The translations under genes were made by a program, and so were the position numbers. Shown in pieces: positions 49,461 through 58,162 of a stretch of 64,000 nt of DNA. Under the pieces are notes generated by a model. That model was not told where the DNA came from. It saw only the letters and a list, made by a program, of their open reading frames with translations, and did no database searches. How positions within the stretch are numbered: position 1 is the stretch's first letter; each line of letters begins with the position of its first letter. The DNA is from Vibrio sinaloensis (lineage in GTDB: Bacteria; Pseudomonadota; Gammaproteobacteria; Enterobacterales; Vibrionaceae). The DNA is taken from assembly GCF_023195835.1 (NCBI RefSeq), contig NZ_CP096199.1, forward strand, positions 1,116,001-1,180,000, in the 5' to 3' direction.

Positions 49461-50491
49461 TGAAAGAAATAATGTTGCCCTATCTTCTTGTTGTATGGTT
49501 ACTGTTCAAATTCAAAGTGTTGAAACCAACACCTAGAAACTACTTTATCACCACTACAATTGGCATATTGCTCGCGTTAGCACTATTTTTGGGCCATAGA
49601 TTTTACTCCCCCGTAGACTTAACAAACTCGACTACCGTTAAGGCTCCTCATGCGGTTTTATCTCCTGCTTTTGGTCAGCATATGGACAAAATTTATGTCC
49701 AACACAACCAAGAAGTGAAAAAAGGGGAAGTGCTTTATAGCCTCAAAGACGACAAAATATCTGCTGCTATTATCGAAGTAGAATCGGGACTCAACGAAAT
49801 CACTCGTACCATTGAAGCAAAGCAGGTCCAACTGTCGCAGGCCAAACGGGATTTAAATAGAAACCAGTCTATGGGAAATCATGTCAGCATTAAGGATTTA
49901 GAAAATGCACAAGATATGGTTGAAGTCCTCAATGCGGAAATGAAAGTGCTTCAAGCAAAGTACGATGGATTAGTAGCGAAACGCGGCAGTCTTGAGTTTG
50001 ACCTCTCCCGTTTAACGGTGCAGGCTCCTTTTGATGGTATGGTGACTCATATATATGTTGCGAACGGCACTCGAGTTGGCTCTTTACATCTATGGGATAC
50101 CAACAAAAAATTCGTTGAGATGAGGATTCCTGACCAAGCATTTGGCAATATCGAGCCGGGTCAATTTAGTGAGTTTTATGTCGATGCTTTTCCAGGACAG
50201 ATCTTTCGTAGTCGCGTACACAGCGTGGTCAAAGCAACAGGTGAAGCACAAGGGAATCTTCTACCAAGAGAGCAAGCCGTCTCTAACCACATACAGCGAG
50301 GAGCGGCTCCGGTTGGACGAACCGTTATCTTGGAGATGGATACTGATACCATGGCTATGGTTCCGATTGGTGCCACGGGCTCCGCTTGGATCAGTGCGAA
50401 AAAACCACATCCCTTGCTTGGTTTCATCGACATCATTGGCGGGGCAACATTACGTTTGACGTCTGCGAAGTCATTTTTGTCAGCGCTCTAA
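49460..50491 (+). CDS. HlyD/EmrA-type membrane fusion protein (YiaV-like)
   Basis: 343 residues from ATG at 49460, coupled to the DUF3302 gene by TAATG. An N-terminal membrane segment (about 27-48) precedes a biotinyl-lipoyl hinge (VKAPHAVLSPAFGQHMDKIYVQHNQEV), a coiled-coil hairpin (about 100-165) and a second half lipoyl motif (TVQAPFDGMVTHIYVANGTRVG). It is a periplasmic adaptor, but no ABC, RND or MFS transporter gene is adjacent; the DUF3302 protein is the only partner in sight, as in yiaWV. The transported substrate is unknown. A terminator follows. Confidence 0.87.
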   Translation: MKEIMLPYLLVVWLLFKFKVLKPTPRNYFITTTIGILLALALFLGHRFYSPVDLTNSTTVKAPHAVLSPAFGQHMDKIYVQHNQEVKKGEVLYSLKDDKISAAIIEVESGLNEITRTIEAKQVQLSQAKRDLNRNQSMGNHVSIKDLENAQDMVEVLNAEMKVLQAKYDGLVAKRGSLEFDLSRLTVQAPFDGMVTHIYVANGTRVGSLHLWDTNKKFVEMRIPDQAFGNIEPGQFSEFYVDAFPGQIFRSRVHSVVKATGEAQGNLLPREQAVSNHIQRGAAPVGRTVILEMDTDTMAMVPIGATGSAWISAKKPHPLLGFIDIIGGATLRLTSAKSFLSAL

Positions 50492-50506
50492 ACATTATTG
50501 CCTAAA

Positions 50507-50533
50507 GAAAAGGTCCATTATGGACCTTTTTTT
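50507..50533 (+). terminator. rho-independent terminator
   Basis: A 10-bp stem AAAAGGTCCA / TGGACCTTTT with a 4-base loop merging into a T-run, 15 bp after the HlyD-type stop. Confidence 0.87.
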
Positions 50534-50595
50534 GTGCTCACTCAAAAGCCACTGCATCATGAAGTGGCCATCGTTAAGAAAGTGAAGAGAAGCAC

Positions 50596-51759
50596 TTAGT
50601 ATTTATAATCGAGGGTGATGCCTAAAAAGTGATTGCTGTTATTGTAACGACCTTGCATTGCCCCGTTTTGAATCTCTGGGGAACCATAATCTGCGTAGCT
50701 ATAGTAGAGGCTCAAATTCGTTGACCTGTTCCATTGATAGCGACCTCCAAGGCTGTATTTAATTTGCTTGTCGACCGGCAAATCTGGTGATTGAAGAGAG
50801 GCTTGATCTAACGGAGACTCAACATACCCAAATCCCACATCCATCGTGAATTTATCATTGACCGCTATTTTGCTTCCAATCGAGGCAAACCACACGTCGT
50901 CAAAACCTCGTTTCTTAGTGACATCCATATCCTTGACGTAAATGGCCGTCACATCATTCGCACTCCAAAACTCTTTACCAATACTCCAAACGAATGCTAT
51001 GGGGTGGTTAAGTTGATGATAACCTGAGACTTCTAACTTTGCCGCATTAACCAAATCCACGCGAGTATCCAGTTGCCGGTTAAACAGGGTAAGCTCCCCC
51101 TCTAGATCGTGTTCCATCTTTGAACGGTAAGTTACGCCAAATCTATGATGCTCTGAATGCAAATAAGTCGCACCGAAATTGTACCCGAAGGCGTAAGATG
51201 TTGACTCTAAAGTGGCTCGTTCAGAGAGGAATCGTTGCTCAAATGTTGCTCGATCAATTTGAAAACCCGCTCCAAGGGTTAACCGCTCATTCAATTTATA
51301 ACTCAAGGAGGGGTTAAACTGCATGACGCTAAGTTGAAGGTCATTCAATCCGAGCTTTCCCGCATAATCAGTGCCGTAGTCCAAACCACTACCGCCAGTG
51401 GCAACTAGCGACACTCCAACATGGTAATGGTCATTAATTGGAGATACAGCATAAAGTGAACCATAAGGCTGAACCCCGCCGGCATTGGCACTGCTCAGAC
51501 GAGAATCCCGCTCATCTTGATATTCAATACTAAGCGCCATTGTTGCCATATTGACCGCTATATGCGTTTGATCCAAATACGCCATCGCAGCAGGGTTTGA
51601 ATAGGCCACTGACGCGTCTTCCGCCAATACAGCTGACCCCGCGCCTGCGGTGCCTACATTCAACTGACTCATTTCTGAAACTAAAGTCGCAGCAGCATAG
51701 CTGTGACAACTGAATATCGCTAAGGTCAAAGCGCTCAATTTGGGTTGGATAAGTGACAT
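50596..51759 (-). CDS. FadL/OmpP1/TodX-family outer-membrane transporter
   Basis: 387 residues from ATG at 51757-51759 (CGGAG upstream); GTG at 51765 is an alternative. The signal peptide ends near SYAAA. The FadL hatch motif is visible as EDASVAYSNPAAMAYL, and the barrel ends with GITLDYKY. FadL-type barrels pass long-chain fatty acids or other hydrophobic molecules such as aromatics across the outer membrane. It follows the second DUF1254 gene, from which it is separated by a terminator. Confidence 0.88.
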   Translation of the reverse strand: MSLIQPKLSALTLAIFSCHSYAAATLVSEMSQLNVGTAGAGSAVLAEDASVAYSNPAAMAYLDQTHIAVNMATMALSIEYQDERDSRLSSANAGGVQPYGSLYAVSPINDHYHVGVSLVATGGSGLDYGTDYAGKLGLNDLQLSVMQFNPSLSYKLNERLTLGAGFQIDRATFEQRFLSERATLESTSYAFGYNFGATYLHSEHHRFGVTYRSKMEHDLEGELTLFNRQLDTRVDLVNAAKLEVSGYHQLNHPIAFVWSIGKEFWSANDVTAIYVKDMDVTKKRGFDDVWFASIGSKIAVNDKFTMDVGFGYVESPLDQASLQSPDLPVDKQIKYSLGGRYQWNRSTNLSLYYSYADYGSPEIQNGAMQGRYNNSNHFLGITLDYKY

Positions 51760-51785
51760 TTGCACTCCGGTATTATAGAAACTAA

Positions 51786-51813
51786 GAAAAACGCCTCCAT
51801 TTAGTAGGAGGCG
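51786..51813 (-). terminator. terminator after second DUF1254 gene
   Basis: On the minus strand a CGCCTCC / GGAGGCG stem with an 8-base loop is followed by TTTTTCTT. It separates the DUF1254 gene from the FadL-type gene, suggesting unequal expression or a separate promoter. Confidence 0.82.
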
Positions 51814-51831
51814 CGTGCTAGCAATGACTGA

Positions 51832-53208
51832 TTACAATTTATAGACTTGCGGCATGGCGTATTCGTTATCGAGTACCGCTTGCGTTGGTTCATACAGACG
51901 AATGTGTAAATAAAAGTCATCTTTTGGTGCAGGAAGCCAGTTACACGTGTCGTCTGAAGGTTTCTCGAATTGGATGCAAATTGGCAAAGTTCCATTTGCC
52001 GCATACTTCAGTTCTTCTTTACGATTCGTTGAGATCGAGTAACGATCAATCTCATTGTCGACCATAAACAAGTTTTCAGCGTCATACATGGTTAGAGACC
52101 AAAAAGCGTTGGCTGGAGCATCGGCAGGCATCGTCATCTTGTATTTGTTCTCGCCACTTAATTGCACACCGTCGCTATCGGTATAGCGATTCGGGTAAAG
52201 AGCACGCTCAGGAACGTTGAGACCCGCGGCACGTAAGTTAATGCTTGCACGACTGAGGTAATCGTTGCCGTAAAGTCCCCCCTCAAACATCATTGACCAG
52301 CCGTTATTTGTCGTCCCAACACTGCGACCTGCATAGTGAATAATGGATTTAGCGGACTCAAGAGCTCTAATCAAACCGCGTTTTTGGTCTTCTGATAGAG
52401 CATCGGCATCAAAAGGGGCTTCACCACCGATACCGATATACTTAAACTGCTCCACCATGGATTGCGCTTCTGGCAATGGATTTTTACGCAACTCTCGGTC
52501 AATCATTGCATACCAAGCCAAACCTTCAGGAGTGGTCATCGGAGGAATTCGACCTTTGGCCTTAGTGAGTTTCATCGGCCCATGAGCTTTTCCTAGTTCG
52601 TCGATTGGATAACTGATGAAACGGTCGTGAACGTCGAGTGCAGCATCTTGATCCTTAGGACCGAATACGCCAGTTCGATGAATCAACCAGACCATTGGCG
52701 TTCGAGATCGTACAACGTGGTCAATCTCTGGTGGAATCTCACCCTGCCAATCTGCCTTCACCAATAAAACTTTGCTGCCTTCACTGCCAGTATTGCCTTC
52801 ATAAAGGTCGGTGATAGAGTCTGAGTATGCATCTAACAGTTGAACAATGTAGTAGCGGTTTACTGTAGGTGGAATTTCAATCACCATTGGACCCGCTACG
52901 TCCAAGTCATAATGAGCTTGTGAGTACATAGTGTCGTTGTTGACGGTAGGGACAATGCGATCTTGCGGGCCAGACAACTGGCGGGTTTTCCCCATCTCAT
53001 TGAGTGGAGCCATTGCATTGTCCATTGGCACAGAAACGGAGGTCGAAGTTTCTCTCACTGCTGCCACAGTCAACGGGCCTGCACCATATATAAAGGCTTG
53101 CAGGCCTAAGTTATAGGCGAGTTCTTCTTCAGGTGAGATGCGGGTTTCTGCCTGCGTAGGCAAACAGATAGAAGATAATAACGATAGTGTGAGTAACGAT
53201 TTTTTCAT
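51832..53208 (-). CDS. secreted DUF1254/DUF1214 protein (second copy)
   Basis: 458 residues from ATG at 53206-53208 (GAAGGG upstream); the longer frame to 53226 lacks a site. The Sec signal ends near LPTQAE. The DUF1254 part (about 60-190) has NDTMYSQAHYDLDVAGP and NRYYIVQLLDAYSDSITDLY. The DUF1214 part (about 340-455) has AFWSLTMYDAENLFMVDNE, DRYSIS and CNWLPAPKDDFYLHIRLYEP. It is paralogous to the protein at 46832-48253 and carries the same 19-bp element upstream. Periplasmic; function unknown. Confidence 0.88.
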   Translation of the reverse strand: MKKSLLTLSLLSSICLPTQAETRISPEEELAYNLGLQAFIYGAGPLTVAAVRETSTSVSVPMDNAMAPLNEMGKTRQLSGPQDRIVPTVNNDTMYSQAHYDLDVAGPMVIEIPPTVNRYYIVQLLDAYSDSITDLYEGNTGSEGSKVLLVKADWQGEIPPEIDHVVRSRTPMVWLIHRTGVFGPKDQDAALDVHDRFISYPIDELGKAHGPMKLTKAKGRIPPMTTPEGLAWYAMIDRELRKNPLPEAQSMVEQFKYIGIGGEAPFDADALSEDQKRGLIRALESAKSIIHYAGRSVGTTNNGWSMMFEGGLYGNDYLSRASINLRAAGLNVPERALYPNRYTDSDGVQLSGENKYKMTMPADAPANAFWSLTMYDAENLFMVDNEIDRYSISTNRKEELKYAANGTLPICIQFEKPSDDTCNWLPAPKDDFYLHIRLYEPTQAVLDNEYAMPQVYKL

Positions 53209-53255
53209 GGCTAACCCTTCGTACATTGTTAAGATATGCAGACAAGGATAAAGCC

Positions 53256-53271
53256 CTTTGGCGTGCCAAAG
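53256..53271. promoter_or_regulatory. perfect 16-bp palindrome in leader of second DUF1254 gene
   Basis: CTTTGGCGTGCCAAAG is 48-63 bp upstream of the start and not present near the first DUF1254 gene. It could be an operator or, in the transcript, a small hairpin. Confidence 0.4.
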
Positions 53272-53282
53272 AATCGAAGCGT

Positions 53283-53313
53283 TTTTATATCAATTATTAA
53301 AAATTTTAATAAT
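53283..53313 (-). promoter_or_regulatory. 19-bp operator element and TATAAAA box of second DUF1254 gene
   Basis: On the minus strand ATTATTAAAATTTTTAATA (53313-53295) is identical to the element of the first DUF1254 gene, and TATAAAA follows after 5 nt (53289-53283). Its first bases overlap the last codons of the lysR gene. ACGCTT occurs shortly downstream of TATAAAA in both copies. Confidence 0.7.
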
Positions 53314-54205
53314 CATCAAATATGTCTTTGCACTGGTCGAAAAGCCATTTGGTTAATGGGTTGGCGCGATTTCTTTGGTGGGTAAACTGAGCCACTTCAC
53401 GATAACGTGCTTCATCGGTAAGCTCTGGCGGTAATGAAATAAATCTGAATCGACCTTTTAATCTTTCCATGTTGTATTTGGAAACGATACCGACGTAATC
53501 CGTTGTCTCAACCAATGACATCATCATGCTGAGATCGCTAGTGCGCACATTAATGTGCTTCATCAAACCCAGCTTTTTGATCATTTTTTCACTTCGAGAA
53601 GACTCAGTTTCACCATGAATTAAGTTGATACAAAGTGGGTACCTCAGCAAATCTTTTAAAGACTCGCCTTGTATAGGGTGATCAGGTCTCACGATTACCA
53701 TAAACTCATCGACACCAATATCTCTTTGCATGATGTTTTTGTTGCTTTCCATCGGCAAGTAAGAGAAACCCCAACAGTTGGTTCTCAGTTCAATATCTCG
53801 CAATGCGTCAAAGCCCCACTGGTAACAATCTACTGTCACATTGGGAGCCAAGGAGGTTAATTTTTCAATAACTGGTACACCAAGAGTCGTCATTAGTTGA
53901 GGTGAAAAAATAAAGGTGTACTCACCACTAAGTGTCGTTATATCCCACGTACTATCATCAACATACAGCGCATCCATCTGATCCAATAATGCCGGCAACG
54001 TCCCTAAGATATCGAGACATCTAGACGTGGGTTCGAGCTTATTTTTATTGCGGATGAATAGTGGGTCATTGAACTGCTCTCGCAGTTTCTTGAGCATCAC
54101 ACTAATGGAAGGCTGACTTACGTGTAAACGTTTGGCTGCTGTAATAGTTTGCTGTTCTTCGCTAAGTACTAATAGTAGACGTAGTAGGTTGAGATCTTTG
54201 GTCAT
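53306..54205 (-). CDS. LysR-type transcriptional regulator
   Basis: 299 residues from ATG at 54203-54205. The N-terminal helix-turn-helix (LLRLLLVLSEEQQTITAAKRLHVSQPSISVMLKKLREQF) is followed by a LysR effector-binding domain (about 95-295), closer to the NodD/LeuO-like group by its LEPTSRCLDI and PDHPIQGESL text, though this is a rough impression. It directly precedes the second DUF1254 gene on the same strand and is the only regulator in the cluster, so it is the likely binder of the duplicated 19-bp element. Confidence 0.88.
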   Translation of the reverse strand: MTKDLNLLRLLLVLSEEQQTITAAKRLHVSQPSISVMLKKLREQFNDPLFIRNKNKLEPTSRCLDILGTLPALLDQMDALYVDDSTWDITTLSGEYTFIFSPQLMTTLGVPVIEKLTSLAPNVTVDCYQWGFDALRDIELRTNCWGFSYLPMESNKNIMQRDIGVDEFMVIVRPDHPIQGESLKDLLRYPLCINLIHGETESSRSEKMIKKLGLMKHINVRTSDLSMMMSLVETTDYVGIVSKYNMERLKGRFRFISLPPELTDEARYREVAQFTHQRNRANPLTKWLFDQCKDIFDDY

Positions 54206-54511
54206 ATCGTAGCTTAGTCCCTCTGGGTATAAGTGGTTAATCTATCATTTTTGGCTGTGGGACTGAGTTATACCATCAATAGAAACGTAAATAACGTGAT
54301 ATACGTTGTTAATGTCACCCCCAAAAATTTCCGTATTGGAATTTTAAATGCTAAAGGTTAGTGATATATACTTTATTAAAGCGATAACGCTGTTCCTCTA
54401 ACTCATTTATGTCCAAATATGCTTTAGGACACTTAGGTTTGCCCAATCGCCGTAGAGCCAAATACAAAGAAGCCACTCAATCGAGTGGCTTCTTTGGCTT
54501 CAAGCGTATGT
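54206..54511. other. lysR upstream region
   Basis: 306 bp without a gene. It contains an inverted repeat AACGT-N5-ACGTT at 54293-54307, possibly an autoregulatory site, and at the right end the symporter terminator. Confidence 0.55.
54466..54495 (-). terminator. strong terminator of the symporter gene
   Basis: A perfect 13-bp stem AAAGAAGCCACTC / GAGTGGCTTCTTT with a 4-base loop, 16 bp after the symporter stop on the minus strand. Confidence 0.88.
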
Positions 54512-55771
54512 TTAAGCGTTCTGCTTTTGCATTTCTGCTTGTTGCTCTTCTTCTTCAACCAGAGCATCAACAATCACGGCACATGCGGCGTCACCTGTGA
54601 TGTTTAGCGCGGTACGAATCATATCGAAGATACGGTCAAGAGCGAACAGAAGTGGTAGACCTTCGATTGGAATACCCGCTGCCAGCAGTACTGCAACTAC
54701 TAGGAAAGACGGGCCAGGAACACCGGCTTGACCTACCGCACCCAGTGTTGAGGTAACGATGATGGCGATGTAAGCGCCCATGCCTAGGTCGATGTTGAAT
54801 AGCTGGGCAAAGAAGATAGCGACCAAACCGTAGTAGATCGCGTTACCAGACATGTTGATGGTTGCGCCCAGAGGTAGAACAAACGATGCGGTTGAGTTTT
54901 TAACGCCCAAATCGTGTTCAACGGTATCCATAGTGACAGGTAGAGTCGCCATCGATGACGCGGTTGAAAGAGCAACCGCCTGAGGCTTTTTCATTGCGGT
55001 TAGGAACTTCTTCGCAGAGGTCTTAGTGAAAACGTGAACCATCAGCGGGTAAACAACGAAGCCGAAGATAAGGATCGCAGCAACGTAAACAACAAACAGT
55101 TTGAACACCACCATGAGTGCACCAAAACCGAAGGTGCCGACTGCTTCTGCCATCAGGCCAAATACACCGATTGGCGCAATAATCATAACCTTGTTGATCA
55201 TCCAAACCATGGCATCAACAATGCAGTTCACCCCATTCATGATAGGCTCGCGACGCTCTTTGGCTTGCTTTGAAATCGCAATACCGAAGAACATACAGAA
55301 CACTAGGATTTGTAGGATGTTAGCTTCATTCAGTGATTGGAAAACGTTGGTTGGGATCATACCAGTGATGGTTGCCCAGAAAGTTGGAAGTTCACCTTTT
55401 GAAGCGTATTCTGCAGAGAACATGCCTTCAACGCCTGAGACGTCGATGCCCATGCCTGGTTTAAATACTTCACCCATAAACAGCGCAAGTGCAACCGCAA
55501 GGGCAGAGGTTAGGCCGAAATAGCCAAGCGTTGTTAGACCAACCTTACCTGCTGATTGGCTATTGCCTAAGCCCGCAGCACCGGAGATCAGTGCGACTGC
55601 GACCAAAGGGATCACCAGCATTTTGATCAGGTTAATAAAGATGGCACCCAGTGGAGCGAACATAGTGGCTTCGTTGCCCATCATGGCACCAACGGCAGTA
55701 CCGACGATCATCGCAATGACGACTTGAACGCCAATGTTGCTTAGTAAATTCTTTTCTTTTAACACTTCCAT
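54512..55771 (-). CDS. dicarboxylate/amino acid:cation symporter (GltP/DctA family)
   Basis: 419 residues from ATG at 55769-55771 (AGAGG upstream); the longer frame to 55861 is not favoured. This is a DAACS family carrier with about eight membrane helices and two re-entrant loops. The serine-rich loop is STASSMATLPVTMD, the cation-binding helix is GATINMSGNAIYYG, and the substrate helix includes DRIFDMIRTALNITGDAACAVIVD. It takes up acidic amino acids or dicarboxylates with sodium or protons; which one cannot be said by eye. Confidence 0.9.
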   Translation of the reverse strand: MEVLKEKNLLSNIGVQVVIAMIVGTAVGAMMGNEATMFAPLGAIFINLIKMLVIPLVAVALISGAAGLGNSQSAGKVGLTTLGYFGLTSALAVALALFMGEVFKPGMGIDVSGVEGMFSAEYASKGELPTFWATITGMIPTNVFQSLNEANILQILVFCMFFGIAISKQAKERREPIMNGVNCIVDAMVWMINKVMIIAPIGVFGLMAEAVGTFGFGALMVVFKLFVVYVAAILIFGFVVYPLMVHVFTKTSAKKFLTAMKKPQAVALSTASSMATLPVTMDTVEHDLGVKNSTASFVLPLGATINMSGNAIYYGLVAIFFAQLFNIDLGMGAYIAIIVTSTLGAVGQAGVPGPSFLVVAVLLAAGIPIEGLPLLFALDRIFDMIRTALNITGDAACAVIVDALVEEEEQQAEMQKQNA

Positions 55772-56109
55772 AACCTCTGTGCTAACTAAATTTAAATTCC
55801 TAGAATTACAAACCATCAAAAAGATCTGCAATGGATGATAATTCTGTCTAGCTTTGTACACGTAATTTTTACAATTGGCAATATACAGCCGGTAGGAATG
55901 GGGTTATTAATCGCGCTTTTATTGACGAGTGCTAATTTTTTGTCCATTAGCAAACGTTTGCCATTGAGCTAGGTAATGAATTAGCGCTGTCTAATTAACT
56001 ATTTTCGTGCTAGCGATGAGGTGAGCTTTTCGATCGGATGTTAAAAAAAAGATCAGCTTCTTTAGTTGAATAAGAAGCTGATCTCATAGAAGTGCAGATG
56101 GCCAAAAAC
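55772..56109. other. symporter upstream region and trp operon end
   Basis: 338 bp without a gene. The left part is A/T-rich and should contain the symporter promoter; the right part holds the trp operon terminator. I see no other structure. Confidence 0.55.
56043..56084 (-). terminator. trp operon terminator
   Basis: A 13-bp stem AGATCAGCTTCTT / AAGAAGCTGATCT with a short loop, followed on the minus strand by a run of eight T residues, 25 bp after trpA. Confidence 0.92.
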
Positions 56110-56916
56110 TTACTTGTGAGTGGCCGCCTTCATCGAAGATACAAAATTTTCCAGTTGATTTAACATTTGTGTTGGGTTGTCTAGGTTCTGTTCAATGATT
56201 TTAACCACAGCAGAGCCCGAAATCGCGCCAGCAGCACCTGATGCCAAAGCCTGTTTCACTTGCTCTGGTTGAGAGATACCAAAGCCAAGTAGCGCGGGAG
56301 GTGCATCAAACTGAGACAGTTTGTCGAGCATATCACCGACAGGCATGTTGGCTTTAGTCTCAGCGCCTGTAACTCCGGAACGCGACAGTAAATAGGTGTA
56401 GCCTTTGCCAAGTTGCGCTACTTGCTTCAATGTCTCGTCGCTCGCGGTTGGCGGCGCGATAAAAATGGGCTCTATCGCATACTTCTCGGCAGCCGCAACG
56501 AACTCGGCACTTTCATTGGTCGGAACATCGGCAATAAGCACAGAGTCGATTCCCGCTTCCGCGCAGCGTTGATAGAAGGCTTCTACCCCACGTGAATACA
56601 CAAGGTTGGCGTACATAAGTAGCCCGATCGGCAGCTGTGGGTATTTGCTGCGAATTTTGGCGATTTGCTCGAAGCAGATGTCAGGTGTCGCGCCTGAGTC
56701 TAAGGCACGAATGTTGGCCCCCTGAATGGTTGGGCCATCGGCCAAAGGGTCGGAAAACGGAATGCCGAGTTCCAACGCATCGGCGCCCGCTTCCACTAAG
56801 GTTTCCATGATTTGATAGGAAAGCTCTGGGTTCGGGTCACATACCGTCACAAAGGGGACAAATGCGCCTTGGTTAGCCTGATTAAGGTGGGCAAACATCT
56901 TCTGATAACGACTCAT
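56110..56916 (-). CDS. trpA: TrpA, tryptophan synthase alpha chain
   Basis: 268 residues from ATG at 56914-56916. The TIM barrel cleaves indole-3-glycerol phosphate; catalytic glutamate and aspartate are in [18 protein letters not shown]. The phosphate loop region ([31 protein letters not shown]) is conserved. The start overlaps the trpB stop by one base (TAATG), giving equimolar alpha and beta chains. Length is standard. It is the last gene of the operon. Confidence 0.97.
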   Translation of the reverse strand: MSRYQKMFAHLNQANQGAFVPFVTVCDPNPELSYQIMETLVEAGADALELGIPFSDPLADGPTIQGANIRALDSGATPDICFEQIAKIRSKYPQLPIGLLMYANLVYSRGVEAFYQRCAEAGIDSVLIADVPTNESAEFVAAAEKYAIEPIFIAPPTASDETLKQVAQLGKGYTYLLSRSGVTGAETKANMPVGDMLDKLSQFDAPPALLGFGISQPEQVKQALASGAAGAISGSAVVKIIEQNLDNPTQMLNQLENFVSSMKAATHK

Positions 56917-58106
56917 TAGATCACTCCTTTTTCTTCTAAGATGGCATGCACGGTGAAGATGTCTTTGTCCCCACGACCTGACAGGTTGACCACCAATAAT
57001 TGTTCTTTTTCTGGATTTTCACGTGCCATACGTAGTGCGTGGGCAAGCGCGTGAGAAGACTCGAGCGCAGGGATGATACCTTCACTTCTCGCCAGCTCTT
57101 GGAATGCATCCAAAGCTTCATCATCAGTCACGTTGTCGTACTCTGCGCGGCCAATCGCGTTCAAATGAGCATGTTGTGGCCCAACCGATGGGAAGTCTAA
57201 TCCCGCCGATACAGAGTAAGACTCTTCAACTTGACCATAGGCATCTTGCATAAGCGGCGCTTTCATACCAAAGAAAATACCGGTTTTACCGTGTTTTAGC
57301 GGGGCGCCATGTTGATCGGTATCGATACCTTTGCCGGCGGGCTCAACGCCAATCAGACGTACGCTCTCTTCTTCAATAAAGTCAGCAAACATACCAATTG
57401 CGTTAGAGCCGCCACCGACACAAGCAATAACCGCATCTGGCAAACGGCCTTCGCGGGCAAGGATCTGATTTTTGGTTTCTTCACCAATCATACGTTGGAA
57501 TTCGCGCACAATAGTTGGGAATGGATGAGGGCCTGCCGCAGTTCCGAGTAGGTAGTGCGCGTCTTCGTAGCTTCCAGACCAGTCACGAAGCGCTTCATTA
57601 CAGGCATCTTTGAGTGTTGCAGAGCCTGAGTGAACTGGAATCACCTCGGCACCCATTAGCTTCATGCGGAACACGTTCGGGCTTTGGCGTTCGACGTCTT
57701 TGGCACCCATGTAGACGCGACATTTTAATCCCAGCAGTGCACAGGCTAGAGCGGTTGCGACGCCGTGTTGCCCAGCGCCGGTTTCGGCAATGATTTCCTC
57801 TTTGCCCATACGTTTGGCCAGTAGGGCCTGACCAAGTACTTGGTTAGTTTTGTGCGCGCCGCCGTGAAGTAAGTCTTCGCGCTTAAGGTACAACTTAGTC
57901 TTGGTGCCCTTGGTTAGATTACGCGTGAGTGTCAGGGCCGTTGGACGGCCAGCATATTCTTGCAGTAGCGACATAAATTCGCTGCGAAACTCTGGGTCTT
58001 GCTGCGCATCGATAAACGCTTGCTCTAACTGTTCGAGCGCAGGGACGAGGATCTGCGGTACGTATTGCCCGCCGTATTCGCCAAAGTAGGCGTCTAGTTT
58101 TGCCAT
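56916..58106 (-). CDS. trpB: TrpB, tryptophan synthase beta chain
   Basis: 396 residues from ATG at 58104-58106 (AAAGGGA upstream). A PLP enzyme that joins indole and serine; the lysine that binds the cofactor is in GGAHKTNQ, and the phosphate-binding loop is GGGSNAIG. Other conserved segments are [12 protein letters not shown] and [10 protein letters not shown]. It pairs with TrpA in an alpha2-beta2 complex. A 56-bp gap with a weak hairpin separates it from trpC. Confidence 0.97.
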   Translation of the reverse strand: MAKLDAYFGEYGGQYVPQILVPALEQLEQAFIDAQQDPEFRSEFMSLLQEYAGRPTALTLTRNLTKGTKTKLYLKREDLLHGGAHKTNQVLGQALLAKRMGKEEIIAETGAGQHGVATALACALLGLKCRVYMGAKDVERQSPNVFRMKLMGAEVIPVHSGSATLKDACNEALRDWSGSYEDAHYLLGTAAGPHPFPTIVREFQRMIGEETKNQILAREGRLPDAVIACVGGGSNAIGMFADFIEEESVRLIGVEPAGKGIDTDQHGAPLKHGKTGIFFGMKAPLMQDAYGQVEESYSVSAGLDFPSVGPQHAHLNAIGRAEYDNVTDDEALDAFQELARSEGIIPALESSHALAHALRMARENPEKEQLLVVNLSGRGDKDIFTVHAILEEKGVI

Positions 58107-58162
58107 GAGTAGATTCCCTTTAATTTGAGTCGGTCCGGTAACGTCGCACCGACGAAAATGGT

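Noticed and set aside
46447-54511. Mobile element or genomic island with defined ends
   Set aside because: Composition differs, but I found no integrase, transposase, tRNA target or flanking direct repeats, so an element with ends cannot be claimed.
54409-54600. Short plus-strand frame after lysR upstream region
   Set aside because: It crosses the strong symporter terminator and the 3' end of the symporter gene.
58107-58162. Terminator between trpC and trpB
   Set aside because: GTCGGT and ACCGAC can pair around a 14-base loop, but the stem is only 6 bp and there is no T-run.
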